Positions 6,237-15,862 of a stretch of 23,355 nt of DNA are shown here, piece after piece. The notes below the pieces were generated by a model. It made no database searches, was not told the origin of the DNA, and was given only the letters and a program-made list of their open reading frames with translations. The position numbers were made by a program, and so were the translations under genes. The DNA lies in assembly GCA_946480605.1 (NCBI GenBank), contig CAMLKW010000046.1:1-23355 (forward strand). The letters are read 5' to 3'. The number at the start of each line of letters is the position of its first letter. Within the stretch, counting starts at the first letter, position 1. Origin of the DNA: an uncultured Roseateles sp. (GTDB taxonomy: Bacteria > Pseudomonadota > Gammaproteobacteria > Burkholderiales > Burkholderiaceae).

Positions 6237-7823
6237 TCAAGCCGCCGCCGGCTGCGCCTCGTCCGGCTCCGCATGCACAGCCGCCGGCGCCGCCTGCGCC
6301 GTGAAGCGCGCGCAGCCCAGCAGCACCGCCGCAAAGCCCAGGTAGCTCAACGCCAGCGGCAGGCTCCTGCCCAGGCCGATCTGCTCGCCGTGCATGAAGC
6401 CGAAGAAGGTCAGCAGCGCGCCGGCGGCCGCGAAGGCGGCGGCCTTGGTGAGCTCGCGGTCGATGATGAAGGCAGCGATGGCGCCCAGCACCAGGCCGCC
6501 CAGGATGGCGCCGCCGCCCAGCACCTCCAGCCCGTGGTACAGCACGCCGGCCTGGCCCAGCTTGTCCAGCCCGATGGCGGCGGCGCTGGTGCCGGCGGCG
6601 CCCAGCGCGTTGTCGATCTGCAGCTTGCCCCAGGCCGCCAGGTGCGGCATGAAGGCCAGGATGACGGCCGGCGCGTGGCTGCGCGGCGTCTCCTGGAAGG
6701 CCTGCGCGCCGATCAGCATGCCGATGTAGAGCAGGATGGGTGCGATGGCGACGACCGGAATCAGCGCGGTCAGCACCGCGATGATGCCCAGCCAGCACAT
6801 CAGCAGCACCGCGATGCCGGTGGCCAGCGAGTAGCCGATGCGCCCGCCCATGGCCTTCCAGCCCGGGTGGCCGATGTAGACAGCGTTGATGAAGGGGTTG
6901 CCCATCAGGCAGCCGACCAGGCTGACCGCGCCGTCGGCCGTCAGCACGCGGGTGGTGGGGAAGTGGTCGCCGCTGGCGGCGGCGCTCTCGACGTTGTCCA
7001 TGGCCTCGACGAGGTCGTAGATGCCGAAGGGGATGGCCGTGACGAGGATGATGGCCAGGAACTCGAAGCCCGAGAACACATGGCCCACGGCCGGCAGCGG
7101 CACGGAGAAGCCGAAGTTGGCGAACGAGTCGCCCAAGGCCGCCAGGCTCATGCCGCCTATGGGCGTGCCCAGGGCGGTGGAGCCCCAGGCGATGGCGCAG
7201 CCCAGCGCGATGGCGACCAGCCCGGCCGGCAGGCCGCGGAACCAGCGCACGCCGCCGAACCAGCTGACCAGGATGACCGCGAAGCACACCAGGCCCAGCG
7301 CCGGCGTCATGAACATCTCCAGCGCCGGGCGCAGCGCGATGAAGGCGATGGACACGCCGGCCAGCGTGCCCAGCAGCGCGGCGCGCGGCGTGATGCGGCG
7401 GATCACGGGCGCGATGAAGCCGCCGATCATCAGCACGAAGCTCTGCACGAACACCCAGGTCAGGCCGGCCTCCCAGCCCTTGACCGGGTCGCCGGTCTTC
7501 AGCGAGATGGGCAGCATGATGACGAACACGACGACGAACATGTGCGGCACGCTGATGCCCGAGGGCAGCGCGCAGACGTCGCTGCGGCCGGTGGCCTTGG
7601 CGAGCTTCCAGGCCAGCCAGGCGTAGTAGGCCGTGGACAGAAACATCATCAGCCCGGCCGCCGGCAGGATGCGGCCGAACACGATGTCGTCGGGCATCTT
7701 CAGCACGAAGCGCAGCAGTGCCGTCAGCGTCAGCAGGTTGACGAGGATGTTGGTGCCGAAGCCGAACAGGGCGTTCCAGTCGCCGGGCACCCAGAGCCTG
7801 GGCGGGGTCGTCGTCGTGGTCAT
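6237..7823 (-). CDS. NCS2-type purine/pyrimidine-like permease
   Basis: This 528-aa polytopic inner-membrane protein has roughly 12-14 hydrophobic segments throughout. Segments such as [12 protein letters not shown], a central [13 protein letters not shown] loop and [25 protein letters not shown] sequence ([16 protein letters not shown] visible) resemble the AzgA-like branch of nucleobase:cation symporters. The ATG at 7823 is supported by AAGGAG 7 bases upstream and by a 4-nt ATGA overlap with the stop of the cysteine hydrolase gene, so the two are co-translated. The much longer open frame upstream is shadow. Pairing with a biuret-hydrolase-like enzyme suggests uptake of a urea-related or ureido compound or nucleobase breakdown product, but the substrate is inference. 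The tail is Ala/Pro-rich and cytoplasmic-looking. Confidence 0.85.
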   Translation of the reverse strand: MTTTTTPPRLWVPGDWNALFGFGTNILVNLLTLTALLRFVLKMPDDIVFGRILPAAGLMMFLSTAYYAWLAWKLAKATGRSDVCALPSGISVPHMFVVVFVIMLPISLKTGDPVKGWEAGLTWVFVQSFVLMIGGFIAPVIRRITPRAALLGTLAGVSIAFIALRPALEMFMTPALGLVCFAVILVSWFGGVRWFRGLPAGLVAIALGCAIAWGSTALGTPIGGMSLAALGDSFANFGFSVPLPAVGHVFSGFEFLAIILVTAIPFGIYDLVEAMDNVESAAASGDHFPTTRVLTADGAVSLVGCLMGNPFINAVYIGHPGWKAMGGRIGYSLATGIAVLLMCWLGIIAVLTALIPVVAIAPILLYIGMLIGAQAFQETPRSHAPAVILAFMPHLAAWGKLQIDNALGAAGTSAAAIGLDKLGQAGVLYHGLEVLGGGAILGGLVLGAIAAFIIDRELTKAAAFAAAGALLTFFGFMHGEQIGLGRSLPLALSYLGFAAVLLGCARFTAQAAPAAVHAEPDEAQPAAA

Positions 7824-8500
7824 GTGGCGCTCCTTGCGTTGAGGGCCGCGAGCACGCGGCCGGAATCGCTGACCCAGCCGAAGATGCCGCCCTGCGCCTG
7901 GATCATGCGCAGCGCGACGGCGTGGAACTCGGGAAAGTAGGAGGCGCAGCAATCGCCCGGCACGATGCAGCAGTAGCCGCGGTCGTTGGCCTCGCGCACG
8001 GTGGTGTGCACGCAGACCTCGGTGGTCACGCCGCAGACGATCAGCGCGTCGATGCCGCGGTGCTGCAGGATGGCGCCCAGGTCGGTGGCGTAGAACGCGC
8101 CCTTGCCGGGCTTGTCGATGACGGGCTCGCCGGGAAGCGGCTGCAGCTCGGCGATGAGCGCATGGCCGGGCTCGCCGCGGACCAGGATGCGCCCCATGGG
8201 GCCGGCGTCGCCGATGCGCAGCCGTGGTTGGCCGCGGGCCAGCTTGGCCGGCGGCGCGTCGCTGAGGTCGGGCCGGTGGCCCTCGCGCGTATGGATGACG
8301 AGCAGCCCCGCTTCGCGGGCGCCGGCCAGCAGCGCCTGGCAGGGCGCGATGGCGGCGCGCAGCAGCGACACGTCGTTGCCCAGGCTGGCACCAAAGCCCC
8401 CGGGCTCGATGAAGTCGCGCTGCATGTCGATGAGCACGAGCGCCGTGCGCGCCGGGTCCACGGCCACGGGTTCGGGGGCTGCGGCTATGGTGACTGGCAT
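7820..8500 (-). CDS. Isochorismatase-like cysteine hydrolase, closest in pattern to biuret amidohydrolase
   Basis: This 226-aa cytosolic hydrolase has the full isochorismatase-fold triad: Asp25 in LIDMQRDF, Lys130 in [10 protein letters not shown] and the nucleophile Cys163 in GVTTEVCV, followed by the usual cis-peptide turn. The spacing of the three residues, plus [24 protein letters not shown] and [13 protein letters not shown], matches my recollection of bacterial biuret hydrolase better than that of pyrazinamidase or ureidoacrylate hydrolase. The likely reaction is C-N hydrolysis of a small ureido amide such as biuret to allophanate, but ureidoacrylate-type substrates cannot be excluded. 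The gene leads a two-gene operon with the downstream permease (ATGA overlap). A GAGGGG element 8-10 bases before the ATG can act as ribosome-binding site. Confidence 0.85.
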   Translation of the reverse strand: MPVTIAAAPEPVAVDPARTALVLIDMQRDFIEPGGFGASLGNDVSLLRAAIAPCQALLAGAREAGLLVIHTREGHRPDLSDAPPAKLARGQPRLRIGDAGPMGRILVRGEPGHALIAELQPLPGEPVIDKPGKGAFYATDLGAILQHRGIDALIVCGVTTEVCVHTTVREANDRGYCCIVPGDCCASYFPEFHAVALRMIQAQGGIFGWVSDSGRVLAALNARSAT

Positions 8501-8690
8501 GGGTCCACCCCTCGCCGCCCTGCGGGGCAGGGTGGGTCAAGTTGGCGCGTCGGTGCGCCGGGTTGATGCATGCCGGCGGCAGTGCGCCGGCTTCCCAGGC
8601 GATCGAGCAAGAAGCAAGCCAGTCCCCGGTGGCCCGGGGGCGCATGCGCGGGCCACTAGCATGCGCAGGCCTCACCACCTGACGCCCTGC
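8501..8690. promoter_or_regulatory. Divergent control region of the cysteine hydrolase operon and the S41 lipoprotein gene
   Basis: This 190-bp region separates divergent starts. Close to the hydrolase ATG is a 6-bp stem CCCTGC-ggg-GCAGGG at 8518-8532, overlapped by a competing CCACCC/GGGTGG pairing at 8505-8510 and 8530-8535. Further right are a GGCGC/GCGCC hairpin and GC-rich inverted pieces. No confident -35/-10 pair was recognised on either strand. Confidence 0.4.
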
Positions 8691-10052
8691 ATGAAGAAGC
8701 TCCTGCTCGCTTGGCTGCTGTTCCAACTGGCGGCCTGTGCCGTCGTCGATCCCCATGACGTCATCGGCCGGGGCCTGGCCGTGTCGCCAGAGGCGGGCCG
8801 GCCGCTCACCGCGCAGACGCGGGCCGAGGCCTTCGATTTCGTCTGGCGGCGTGTGCGAGACCACTATGTGGACCCGACGCTGCGCGGCGTTGACTGGAAC
8901 GCCGCTGCCGCGCAGTTCCGTCCGCTGGCGCTGGCCGCCGGCACCGATGAACAGTTCTGGCATGCGCTGGACCGCATGACCGCCGAGCTGGGCGATGCGC
9001 ACACGCTGGTGCTGTCACCGCAGCGTTATGCGCGGGTGAAGAACAAGCAGGTGCTGACGCTGGGCCTGGGGGTGCGCGACATCGACGGCCAGCTCATCGT
9101 GAGCAGCGTTGCGCCCGGATCGGAGGCGCAGCGCCACGGCCTGCGGGCGGGTGACGAGATCACGCGCATCGATGGCCGCCCGGCCCAGGACTGGTGGCGC
9201 ACCACGCTGGCGGGCGTGCGCAAGAACTCCAGCGAGCGGGCGCGGCAGTTGACGGTCGCGGCCATCCTCAATGCGGGCAGCCCCGACGCGCCCGAGCCGC
9301 GGGTGGAGCTGGCGGTCGGCGGCGATGCCCAGCCGCGCGTGTTGTCGCTCACGCGCACCCTGAATGCCGTCAACCCGGTGCTGGAGCACCGCCTGCTGCC
9401 CTCGGGCCATGGGTATCTGCGGCTGTCGGCCTTTGACGCGGAGCTGGGGAAGGACTACGCCATGTCCGTGGCGGTGGCCCACCTGCGCGAAGCGCCTGGC
9501 CTGCTGATCGACCTGCGTGGCAACCGGGGCGGCTCGGTGCAGTTGGCCCTGGAGCTGATGAGCCCGCTGTTCGCGAAGAAGCTCGTGGCGGGCCAGCTCA
9601 TCACGCGCACGGGCAGGCCGGTGACGGCGATGTTCGGCCTGCTCACCCTGACCGACCTGGAGTACCGGCTGCAAGGCAATGGCAAGCCCTACACGGGGCC
9701 GGTGGTGGTGCTGGTCGATGAGGCCAGCGCCAGTGCCAGCGAGATGGTGGCCGCGTCGTTGCAGGGCATGGGGCGCGCCAAGGTGGTGGGCCGCACCACC
9801 TGCGGCTGCCTGCTGGGCATGCTGGGCTTCGTCAACGTGCCCGGCGGCGGCGGCCTGTCATACAGCGAGATCGACTTCCAGCCCACGGGGGGCCGGCGCG
9901 TGGAAGGGCAGGGCGTGGTGCCTGACGTTCCGGTGGCCCTGACCCGCACGGCGCTGCAGACCGGGCGCGACCTGGACCTGGAGGCCGGCGTCGCGCTGCT
10001 GGACCAACTGGTCGGCAAGGCGCCGGCCGGGGCGGGTGGCGTGGCGCGCTGA
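8691..10052 (+). CDS. S41-family peptidase, predicted lipoprotein with PDZ domain
   Basis: This is a 453-aa protein. The start at 8691 gives a lipoprotein signal MKKLLLAWLLFQLAAC with lipobox LAAC (Cys16). An in-frame ATG at 8661 would bury that signal, so it was not used. A PDZ-like segment (LGLGVRDIDGQLIVSS to AGDEITRIDGRP) lies at about 120-165. The S41 core follows with LLIDLRGNRGGS and the nucleophile motif DEASASASEMV (343-353; Ser348 or its neighbour is the predicted nucleophile). Where C-terminal-processing proteases usually have a catalytic Lys in a TFGKG-like loop, this protein reads GRTTCGCLLG, so it may belong to another S41 branch. It probably cleaves or remodels envelope proteins; the substrate is unknown. 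It converges on a small membrane protein gene 11 bp away. Confidence 0.88.
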   Translation: MKKLLLAWLLFQLAACAVVDPHDVIGRGLAVSPEAGRPLTAQTRAEAFDFVWRRVRDHYVDPTLRGVDWNAAAAQFRPLALAAGTDEQFWHALDRMTAELGDAHTLVLSPQRYARVKNKQVLTLGLGVRDIDGQLIVSSVAPGSEAQRHGLRAGDEITRIDGRPAQDWWRTTLAGVRKNSSERARQLTVAAILNAGSPDAPEPRVELAVGGDAQPRVLSLTRTLNAVNPVLEHRLLPSGHGYLRLSAFDAELGKDYAMSVAVAHLREAPGLLIDLRGNRGGSVQLALELMSPLFAKKLVAGQLITRTGRPVTAMFGLLTLTDLEYRLQGNGKPYTGPVVVLVDEASASASEMVAASLQGMGRAKVVGRTTCGCLLGMLGFVNVPGGGGLSYSEIDFQPTGGRRVEGQGVVPDVPVALTRTALQTGRDLDLEAGVALLDQLVGKAPAGAGGVAR

Positions 10053-10063
10053 GCCTCGACCGC

Positions 10064-10348
10064 TCAGTGCAGCAGGCCGACCGCCAGCTCGGCCCAGATC
10101 AGCACAAAGGCCACCCCCACGAGGGCCGCGGCCCAGGCGCGCGCGCTGCGGCTGGTCGTCAGCCGCACCATGCCCTCCAGCGTGCCGCCGGCCGCGGCCA
10201 GCATGGCGCTGAACACGATGAAGTCGCCCAGGTCCCAGCGCACCTCGGTCGTGAACTGCATGGCCACCCAGGGCAGGGCGAGCAGCACCAGCGCCGTGCC
10301 CCAGAGGACGATGCGCCAGGGAATGTTGGGGGCATGGGTCGAGTTCAT
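10064..10348 (-). CDS. Small three-helix membrane protein, function unknown
   Basis: This 94-aa protein has three predicted membrane segments at about 12-31, 41-62 and 70-92, joined by short loops including TTEVRWDLGDF. Such proteins are common near proteobacterial metabolic genes but have no established role. The ATG at 10348 has a well-placed GGAG 7 bases upstream on the minus strand. A longer open frame running to 11134 on this strand is antisense shadow of the fusion-protein gene. The gene shares its 5' region with the divergent efflux operon, including the 11-bp repeats, which could link their control. Confidence 0.75.
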   Translation of the reverse strand: MNSTHAPNIPWRIVLWGTALVLLALPWVAMQFTTEVRWDLGDFIVFSAMLAAAGGTLEGMVRLTTSRSARAWAAALVGVAFVLIWAELAVGLLH

Positions 10349-10387
10349 CGGGGGCTCCTGGGTGGGGGTGCCAGTGTCCGGCGCTGG

Positions 10388-10427
10388 GGTGAGGGCAGTG
10401 CGGGCCGACGGTGAAGCGACGGTGAAG
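10388..10427. promoter_or_regulatory. Phased GGTGARG direct repeats, 11-bp period, in a divergent promoter region
   Basis: CGACGGTGAAG occurs twice in perfect tandem at 10406-10416 and 10417-10427. A third related GGTGAGG begins at 10388, exactly two 11-bp steps before the GGTGAAG at 10410. A heptamer plus four bases is the geometry used by OmpR/PhoB-family response regulators. The repeats lie 40-79 bp from the small membrane protein ATG and about 70-110 bp from the fusion-protein ATG. No regulator is identified. Confidence 0.45.
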
Positions 10428-10496
10428 TCGGGCGCGCCGCCGGGGGATTGATCTGCCGCAGCGGCCGGTGCGCACCCCGATGGAACAATGCCTGCA

Positions 10497-11753
10497 ATGA
10501 ACCGCCGCTCCCTGCTCCTGCTAGTCGTTGCTGCTGCCGCCGTGGTGATCGCCGCCATCGCGTGGCGCGCGCTGCGGCCGCCGCTGCTGCCGGCCGTCGT
10601 CGTGCAGGCCGCGCCCTTGGAGCGCACGCTGGTGTTCTCGGCCCGCGTGGCCAGCCGCTCGCGGGTGGATGTGGGCGCCACGGTGACCGGCCGTGTGGCC
10701 GCCGTGGCGGTGCGCGAGGGCGACGTGGTGGCGGCGGGCGACGTGCTGCTGACGCTGGAGAGCGACGAACTGCGCGCCACGCTGGCCCAGGCCGAGGCCA
10801 GCGAGCGCCAGGCCGCCGCGCGCCTGGCCGGGCTGCGCAGCACCGGCCGCAGCGCGGTGCAGGCCGGCGTGGCGCAGGCCGAGTCGGTGCTGCGCGCCGC
10901 CGCGGCCGACCTGCAGCGCACGCAGGACCTGGTGGCGCGCGGCTTCCTGAGCGCCGCGCGGCTGGACGAGGCCCAGCGCGCGCTGGCCGTGGCCCAGGCG
11001 CAGCGCGACAACGCCGTGGCCCAGGCCGGCGCCAATGCCGACGGCGGCAGCGACATCGCCCAGGCCCAGGCCCAACTGGCGCAGGCCCAGGCCACGGCTG
11101 CCGCCGCGCGGGCCCGGCTGGCGCAGGCGCGCATCGTGGCGCCGTCTGCTGCTCGCGTGCTGCTGCGCGACGTGGAGCCCGGCCAGATCGTGCAGCCCGG
11201 CCGCGCGCTGCTGACGCTGGCGCTGGACAGCCCGCTGGAGCTGGTGGGCCAGGTGGACGAGCGCTACCTGGAGCAGCTGCAGCCGGGCCAGGCCGCGCGC
11301 GTGCGCGCCGACGCGTTTGCGCAGTCGCCGTTCGCGGCCACGGTGCGGCAGGTGTCGCCGCTGGTCGACGCCCAGCGCGGCTCGGTGGAGATCAAGCTGC
11401 AGCCGCAGGGCGTGGTGCCCGCCTTCCTGCGCGAGGACATGACGCTGTCGGTCGAGGTCGGCACCGGCCGGCGCGAGCGCGCGCTGGTGCTGCCGGTGGC
11501 CGCGCTGGACGGCGACCGCGTGCGCGTGCTGCAGGACGGCCGCGTGCAGGCCCGCAGCGTGCGCCTGGGTCTGGTGACGCTGGACGCGGTGGAGGTGACG
11601 CAAGGCCTGGCGGCCGGCGACGTGGTGCTGCTGGACCCGACCGCCGAGCCGGGCAGCCGCGCCCGGGCCGACACGACGGCGGGCGCGCGCGCACGCGGCG
11701 GCGCCTCGCAGGACAACGCCGGCGGTGCGATGAGCCAGGCCGTCGGGCGCTGA
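10497..11753 (+). CDS. Periplasmic adaptor / membrane fusion protein (HlyD/MacA-like)
   Basis: This 418-aa protein is anchored by one N-terminal helix ([20 protein letters not shown]). A lipoyl/barrel-sandwich half ([18 protein letters not shown]) is followed by a long Ala/Gln-rich coiled-coil hairpin (about 95-205, repeated AQAQ heptads), the second lipoyl half ([21 protein letters not shown]) and a beta-barrel domain. It would bridge the inner-membrane ABC permease encoded next to it to an outer-membrane channel or accept substrate in the periplasm. The ATG at 10497 (MNRRS) is chosen; an ATG at 10488 adds three residues and sits only 3 bases from the GGA element. The Ser/Ala/Gly-rich C-terminal tail is probably disordered. 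It is first in a three-gene operon. Confidence 0.9.
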   Translation: MNRRSLLLLVVAAAAVVIAAIAWRALRPPLLPAVVVQAAPLERTLVFSARVASRSRVDVGATVTGRVAAVAVREGDVVAAGDVLLTLESDELRATLAQAEASERQAAARLAGLRSTGRSAVQAGVAQAESVLRAAAADLQRTQDLVARGFLSAARLDEAQRALAVAQAQRDNAVAQAGANADGGSDIAQAQAQLAQAQATAAAARARLAQARIVAPSAARVLLRDVEPGQIVQPGRALLTLALDSPLELVGQVDERYLEQLQPGQAARVRADAFAQSPFAATVRQVSPLVDAQRGSVEIKLQPQGVVPAFLREDMTLSVEVGTGRRERALVLPVAALDGDRVRVLQDGRVQARSVRLGLVTLDAVEVTQGLAAGDVVLLDPTAEPGSRARADTTAGARARGGASQDNAGGAMSQAVGR

Positions 11754-11756
11754 ACG

Positions 11757-13689
<1,933 letters not shown>

Positions 13690-13693
<4 letters not shown>

Positions 13694-13717
13694 GAGAACC
13701 TTGAGACAGGCTTGAGA
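13690..13717 (+). promoter_or_regulatory. Three TTGAGA direct repeats with 11-bp period before the GH20 operon
   Basis: CTTGAGA appears at 13689-13695, 13700-13706 and 13711-13717, each followed by four spacer bases, so three copies lie on the same helix face. The first overlaps the stop codon of the ABC ATPase gene. The last ends 33 bp before the ATG at 13751. The TTGAGA cores also resemble a -35 element, so the array could overlap the operon promoter. The pattern fits an OmpR/PhoB-family or similar tandem-binding regulator. Confidence 0.55.
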
Positions 13718-13750
13718 TGGCTCCAAGGCATGCGGGGCCAAGATGCCCGC

Positions 13751-15862
13751 ATGTCTCTCGCCACCGCCTTGCTGCCCCGGCCCCGCATGCTGACGCCGCT
13801 GCCGGGCGACGGCCCCGCCGCGGCCGGCCTGCGTGGCGTGCCCGCGCGCTGGCGGGCGCTGCTGCCGGCCAGCGAGGCCGGTGCGCGGCTGCTGCTGCCC
13901 GAGCTGCCGCCGCGGCTGCCGCGGCTGGGCGACGACGAATCGTTCCGCCTGCGGCTGGCCGCCGATGTCGTGCGCGTGCAGGCGGCCACGCCGGCCGGCG
14001 TGGGCCATGCGCTGCATGCGCTGTCGCAGCTGTGGCAGGCGGCGCGTGAGGCCGGGCTGGCCGCGCTGCCGGCGCTGCAGATCGACGATGCGCCCCGCCA
14101 TCCCTGGCGCGGCCTGCTGGTGGACGTGGCGCGGCGCGAGATCCCCTTTGACGCGCTGCTGCGCCTGCTGGACGGCATGGCCGCCGCGCGGCTCAACGTG
14201 CTGCACTGGCATCTGACCGACGACCAGGCCTGGCGGCTGGAGTCGCGCGTCGAGCCGCGGCTGCACGAGCGCGGCAGCGGCGGCTTCTTTTACACGCTGG
14301 CGCAGGCGCGCCGGCTGGTGGACGAGGCCGCGCAGCGCGGCATCCGCGTGCTGCCGGAGCTGGACCTGCCGGGCCACTGCTGGGCGCTGGGCCTGGCGCG
14401 GCCGGACCTGGTCTGCGCGCCCGCGCCGGCCGCGCCGCAGCACGGCTACGGCGTGTTCGGCGCCGCCGTCGATCCCGAGGCCGATGCCTTGTACGCCTGG
14501 CTGGACGGCCTGCTGGGCGAATGGGCCGAGGTCTTCCCCGACGACTTCTTGCACCTGGGCGGCGACGAGCTGGCTCCGGCCGCCTGGAGCGCGCTGGCCG
14601 CGCAGCGGGGTGCCCGCGTGGCGGACCTGCAGGCGCGCTACCTCGCCCGCGCGGGCGCCGTGCTGCGCCGCCACGGCCGCCGCCTGGTGGCCTGGGACGA
14701 GATGGGCCAGGCCGGCCCGCTGCCGCCCGGCACGCTGCTGCAATGCTGGCGCGGCGACGAGGCCCTGCGCTTCACGCCGGCCGGCCTGGGCGGGCGGCTG
14801 CGCAGCGCCGGCTTCTACCTGGACCAGATCCATGCGGCGGCCTACCACTGGCGCCGCCCGCTGCGGCTGGAGGCGCGGCCCTCGGCCCCCGCCGCCACGG
14901 CGCAGGCCTGGGCGCTGCAGGCCCAGGTGGGCAACTGGACCGTGGAAGGCCGGCTGTGGCTGCACGGCGATGAGGCCCGGCTGCATCTGCGCAGCACCGG
15001 CACGCTGGACGAATGGCTGGCGCCGCGCGTGCTGGCCGACGCGCCGCTGAGGCTGGCAGTGGACAGCGACCTGGGCGAGTTGGAGTTCTGGGCGCCCGCC
15101 GGTGGCGATGCCGGCTGGCTGCGGCTGGGCGCGCTGCGCCAGCGCTGCGACTGGCGGCCTCTGGCCGACGCCTTGCCCGGCTGGCCGGACGACGCGGCGC
15201 CGCCCGCCGCACCGCTGCTGGGCGGCGAGGCCGCGCTGTGGGCCGAACTGGTGGCTGCGCCACAGCTGGGCCTGCGCTGCTGGCCGCGTGCGCTGGCCGT
15301 GGCCGAGCGGCTGTGGAGCGACCCGGCCGACGCGGCGCAACAACTGCCGCAGCGCCTGGCCGCCGCGCAGCGCTGGCTGATCGCCAGCGGCTGCATAAAC
15401 GCCGACCCCGCCGCGCCGCTGTTCGAGCGCCTGTGCCCCGAAGCGGGCGACCGTGCCCGGCTGCGCGCGCTGGCGCTGTGGCTGGAGCCCGGCTCGGGCT
15501 ATGGCCGCCAGCATGCGAAGAAGCAGGCCGGCTCCTACCACCAGGGCGAGCCGCTGGACCGGCTGGCCGATGCGCTGCCGGCCGAGAGCCCGCTGATGGC
15601 GGCGCTGGGCGACGACGCCGCCGCCTGGCAGGCCGCGCTGGCCGAGGCGCAGGCGCAGCTGCCGGCCTGGCGTGCGCTGCAGGCGGTGTCGCCCGCAATG
15701 CTGGACACGCTGGCCGAGCTGTTCGAGCTGGGTCTGGCGCTGTGGGCCGGCGAGCGACCCGCCGACGCACAGCAACGCCTGCACGAGGCCGCCACGCTGG
15801 TGGACGAGATGCTGCCGGCGCTGGTGCAGCCGCTGCAGCGCCGGCTGGACGCGCTGTCATGA
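13751..15862 (+). CDS. Cytosolic GH20 beta-N-acetylhexosaminidase
   Basis: This 703-aa protein belongs to glycoside hydrolase family 20, which removes terminal beta-GlcNAc or GalNAc by substrate-assisted catalysis. An N-terminal GH20b-like domain (about 40-120) precedes the barrel. Barrel motifs are HPWRGLLVDVARR, LHWHLTDDQAWRLE (His152-Asp158), the catalytic pair in HLGGDELA (Asp272-Glu273), and the late GGEAALWAEL (491-500). About 120 residues (368-490) separate YHW from that last motif and look beta-rich, probably an inserted domain. A helical C-terminal part (about 560-703) extends the protein. There is no signal peptide, so hydrolysis is expected after uptake. The ATG at 13751 follows the direct repeats; a TTG at 13712 also opens the frame. 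Its stop overlaps the next ATG by 4 bases, joining it to a sugar importer. Confidence 0.93.
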   Translation: MSLATALLPRPRMLTPLPGDGPAAAGLRGVPARWRALLPASEAGARLLLPELPPRLPRLGDDESFRLRLAADVVRVQAATPAGVGHALHALSQLWQAAREAGLAALPALQIDDAPRHPWRGLLVDVARREIPFDALLRLLDGMAAARLNVLHWHLTDDQAWRLESRVEPRLHERGSGGFFYTLAQARRLVDEAAQRGIRVLPELDLPGHCWALGLARPDLVCAPAPAAPQHGYGVFGAAVDPEADALYAWLDGLLGEWAEVFPDDFLHLGGDELAPAAWSALAAQRGARVADLQARYLARAGAVLRRHGRRLVAWDEMGQAGPLPPGTLLQCWRGDEALRFTPAGLGGRLRSAGFYLDQIHAAAYHWRRPLRLEARPSAPAATAQAWALQAQVGNWTVEGRLWLHGDEARLHLRSTGTLDEWLAPRVLADAPLRLAVDSDLGELEFWAPAGGDAGWLRLGALRQRCDWRPLADALPGWPDDAAPPAAPLLGGEAALWAELVAAPQLGLRCWPRALAVAERLWSDPADAAQQLPQRLAAAQRWLIASGCINADPAAPLFERLCPEAGDRARLRALALWLEPGSGYGRQHAKKQAGSYHQGEPLDRLADALPAESPLMAALGDDAAAWQAALAEAQAQLPAWRALQAVSPAMLDTLAELFELGLALWAGERPADAQQRLHEAATLVDEMLPALVQPLQRRLDALS

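Noticed and set aside
6237..9002. A single 921-aa minus-strand protein joining the permease to upstream sequence
   Set aside because: The part upstream of 7823 is out of frame with the real cysteine hydrolase. The ATG at 7823 has a good AAGGAG site and an ATGA overlap with that gene.
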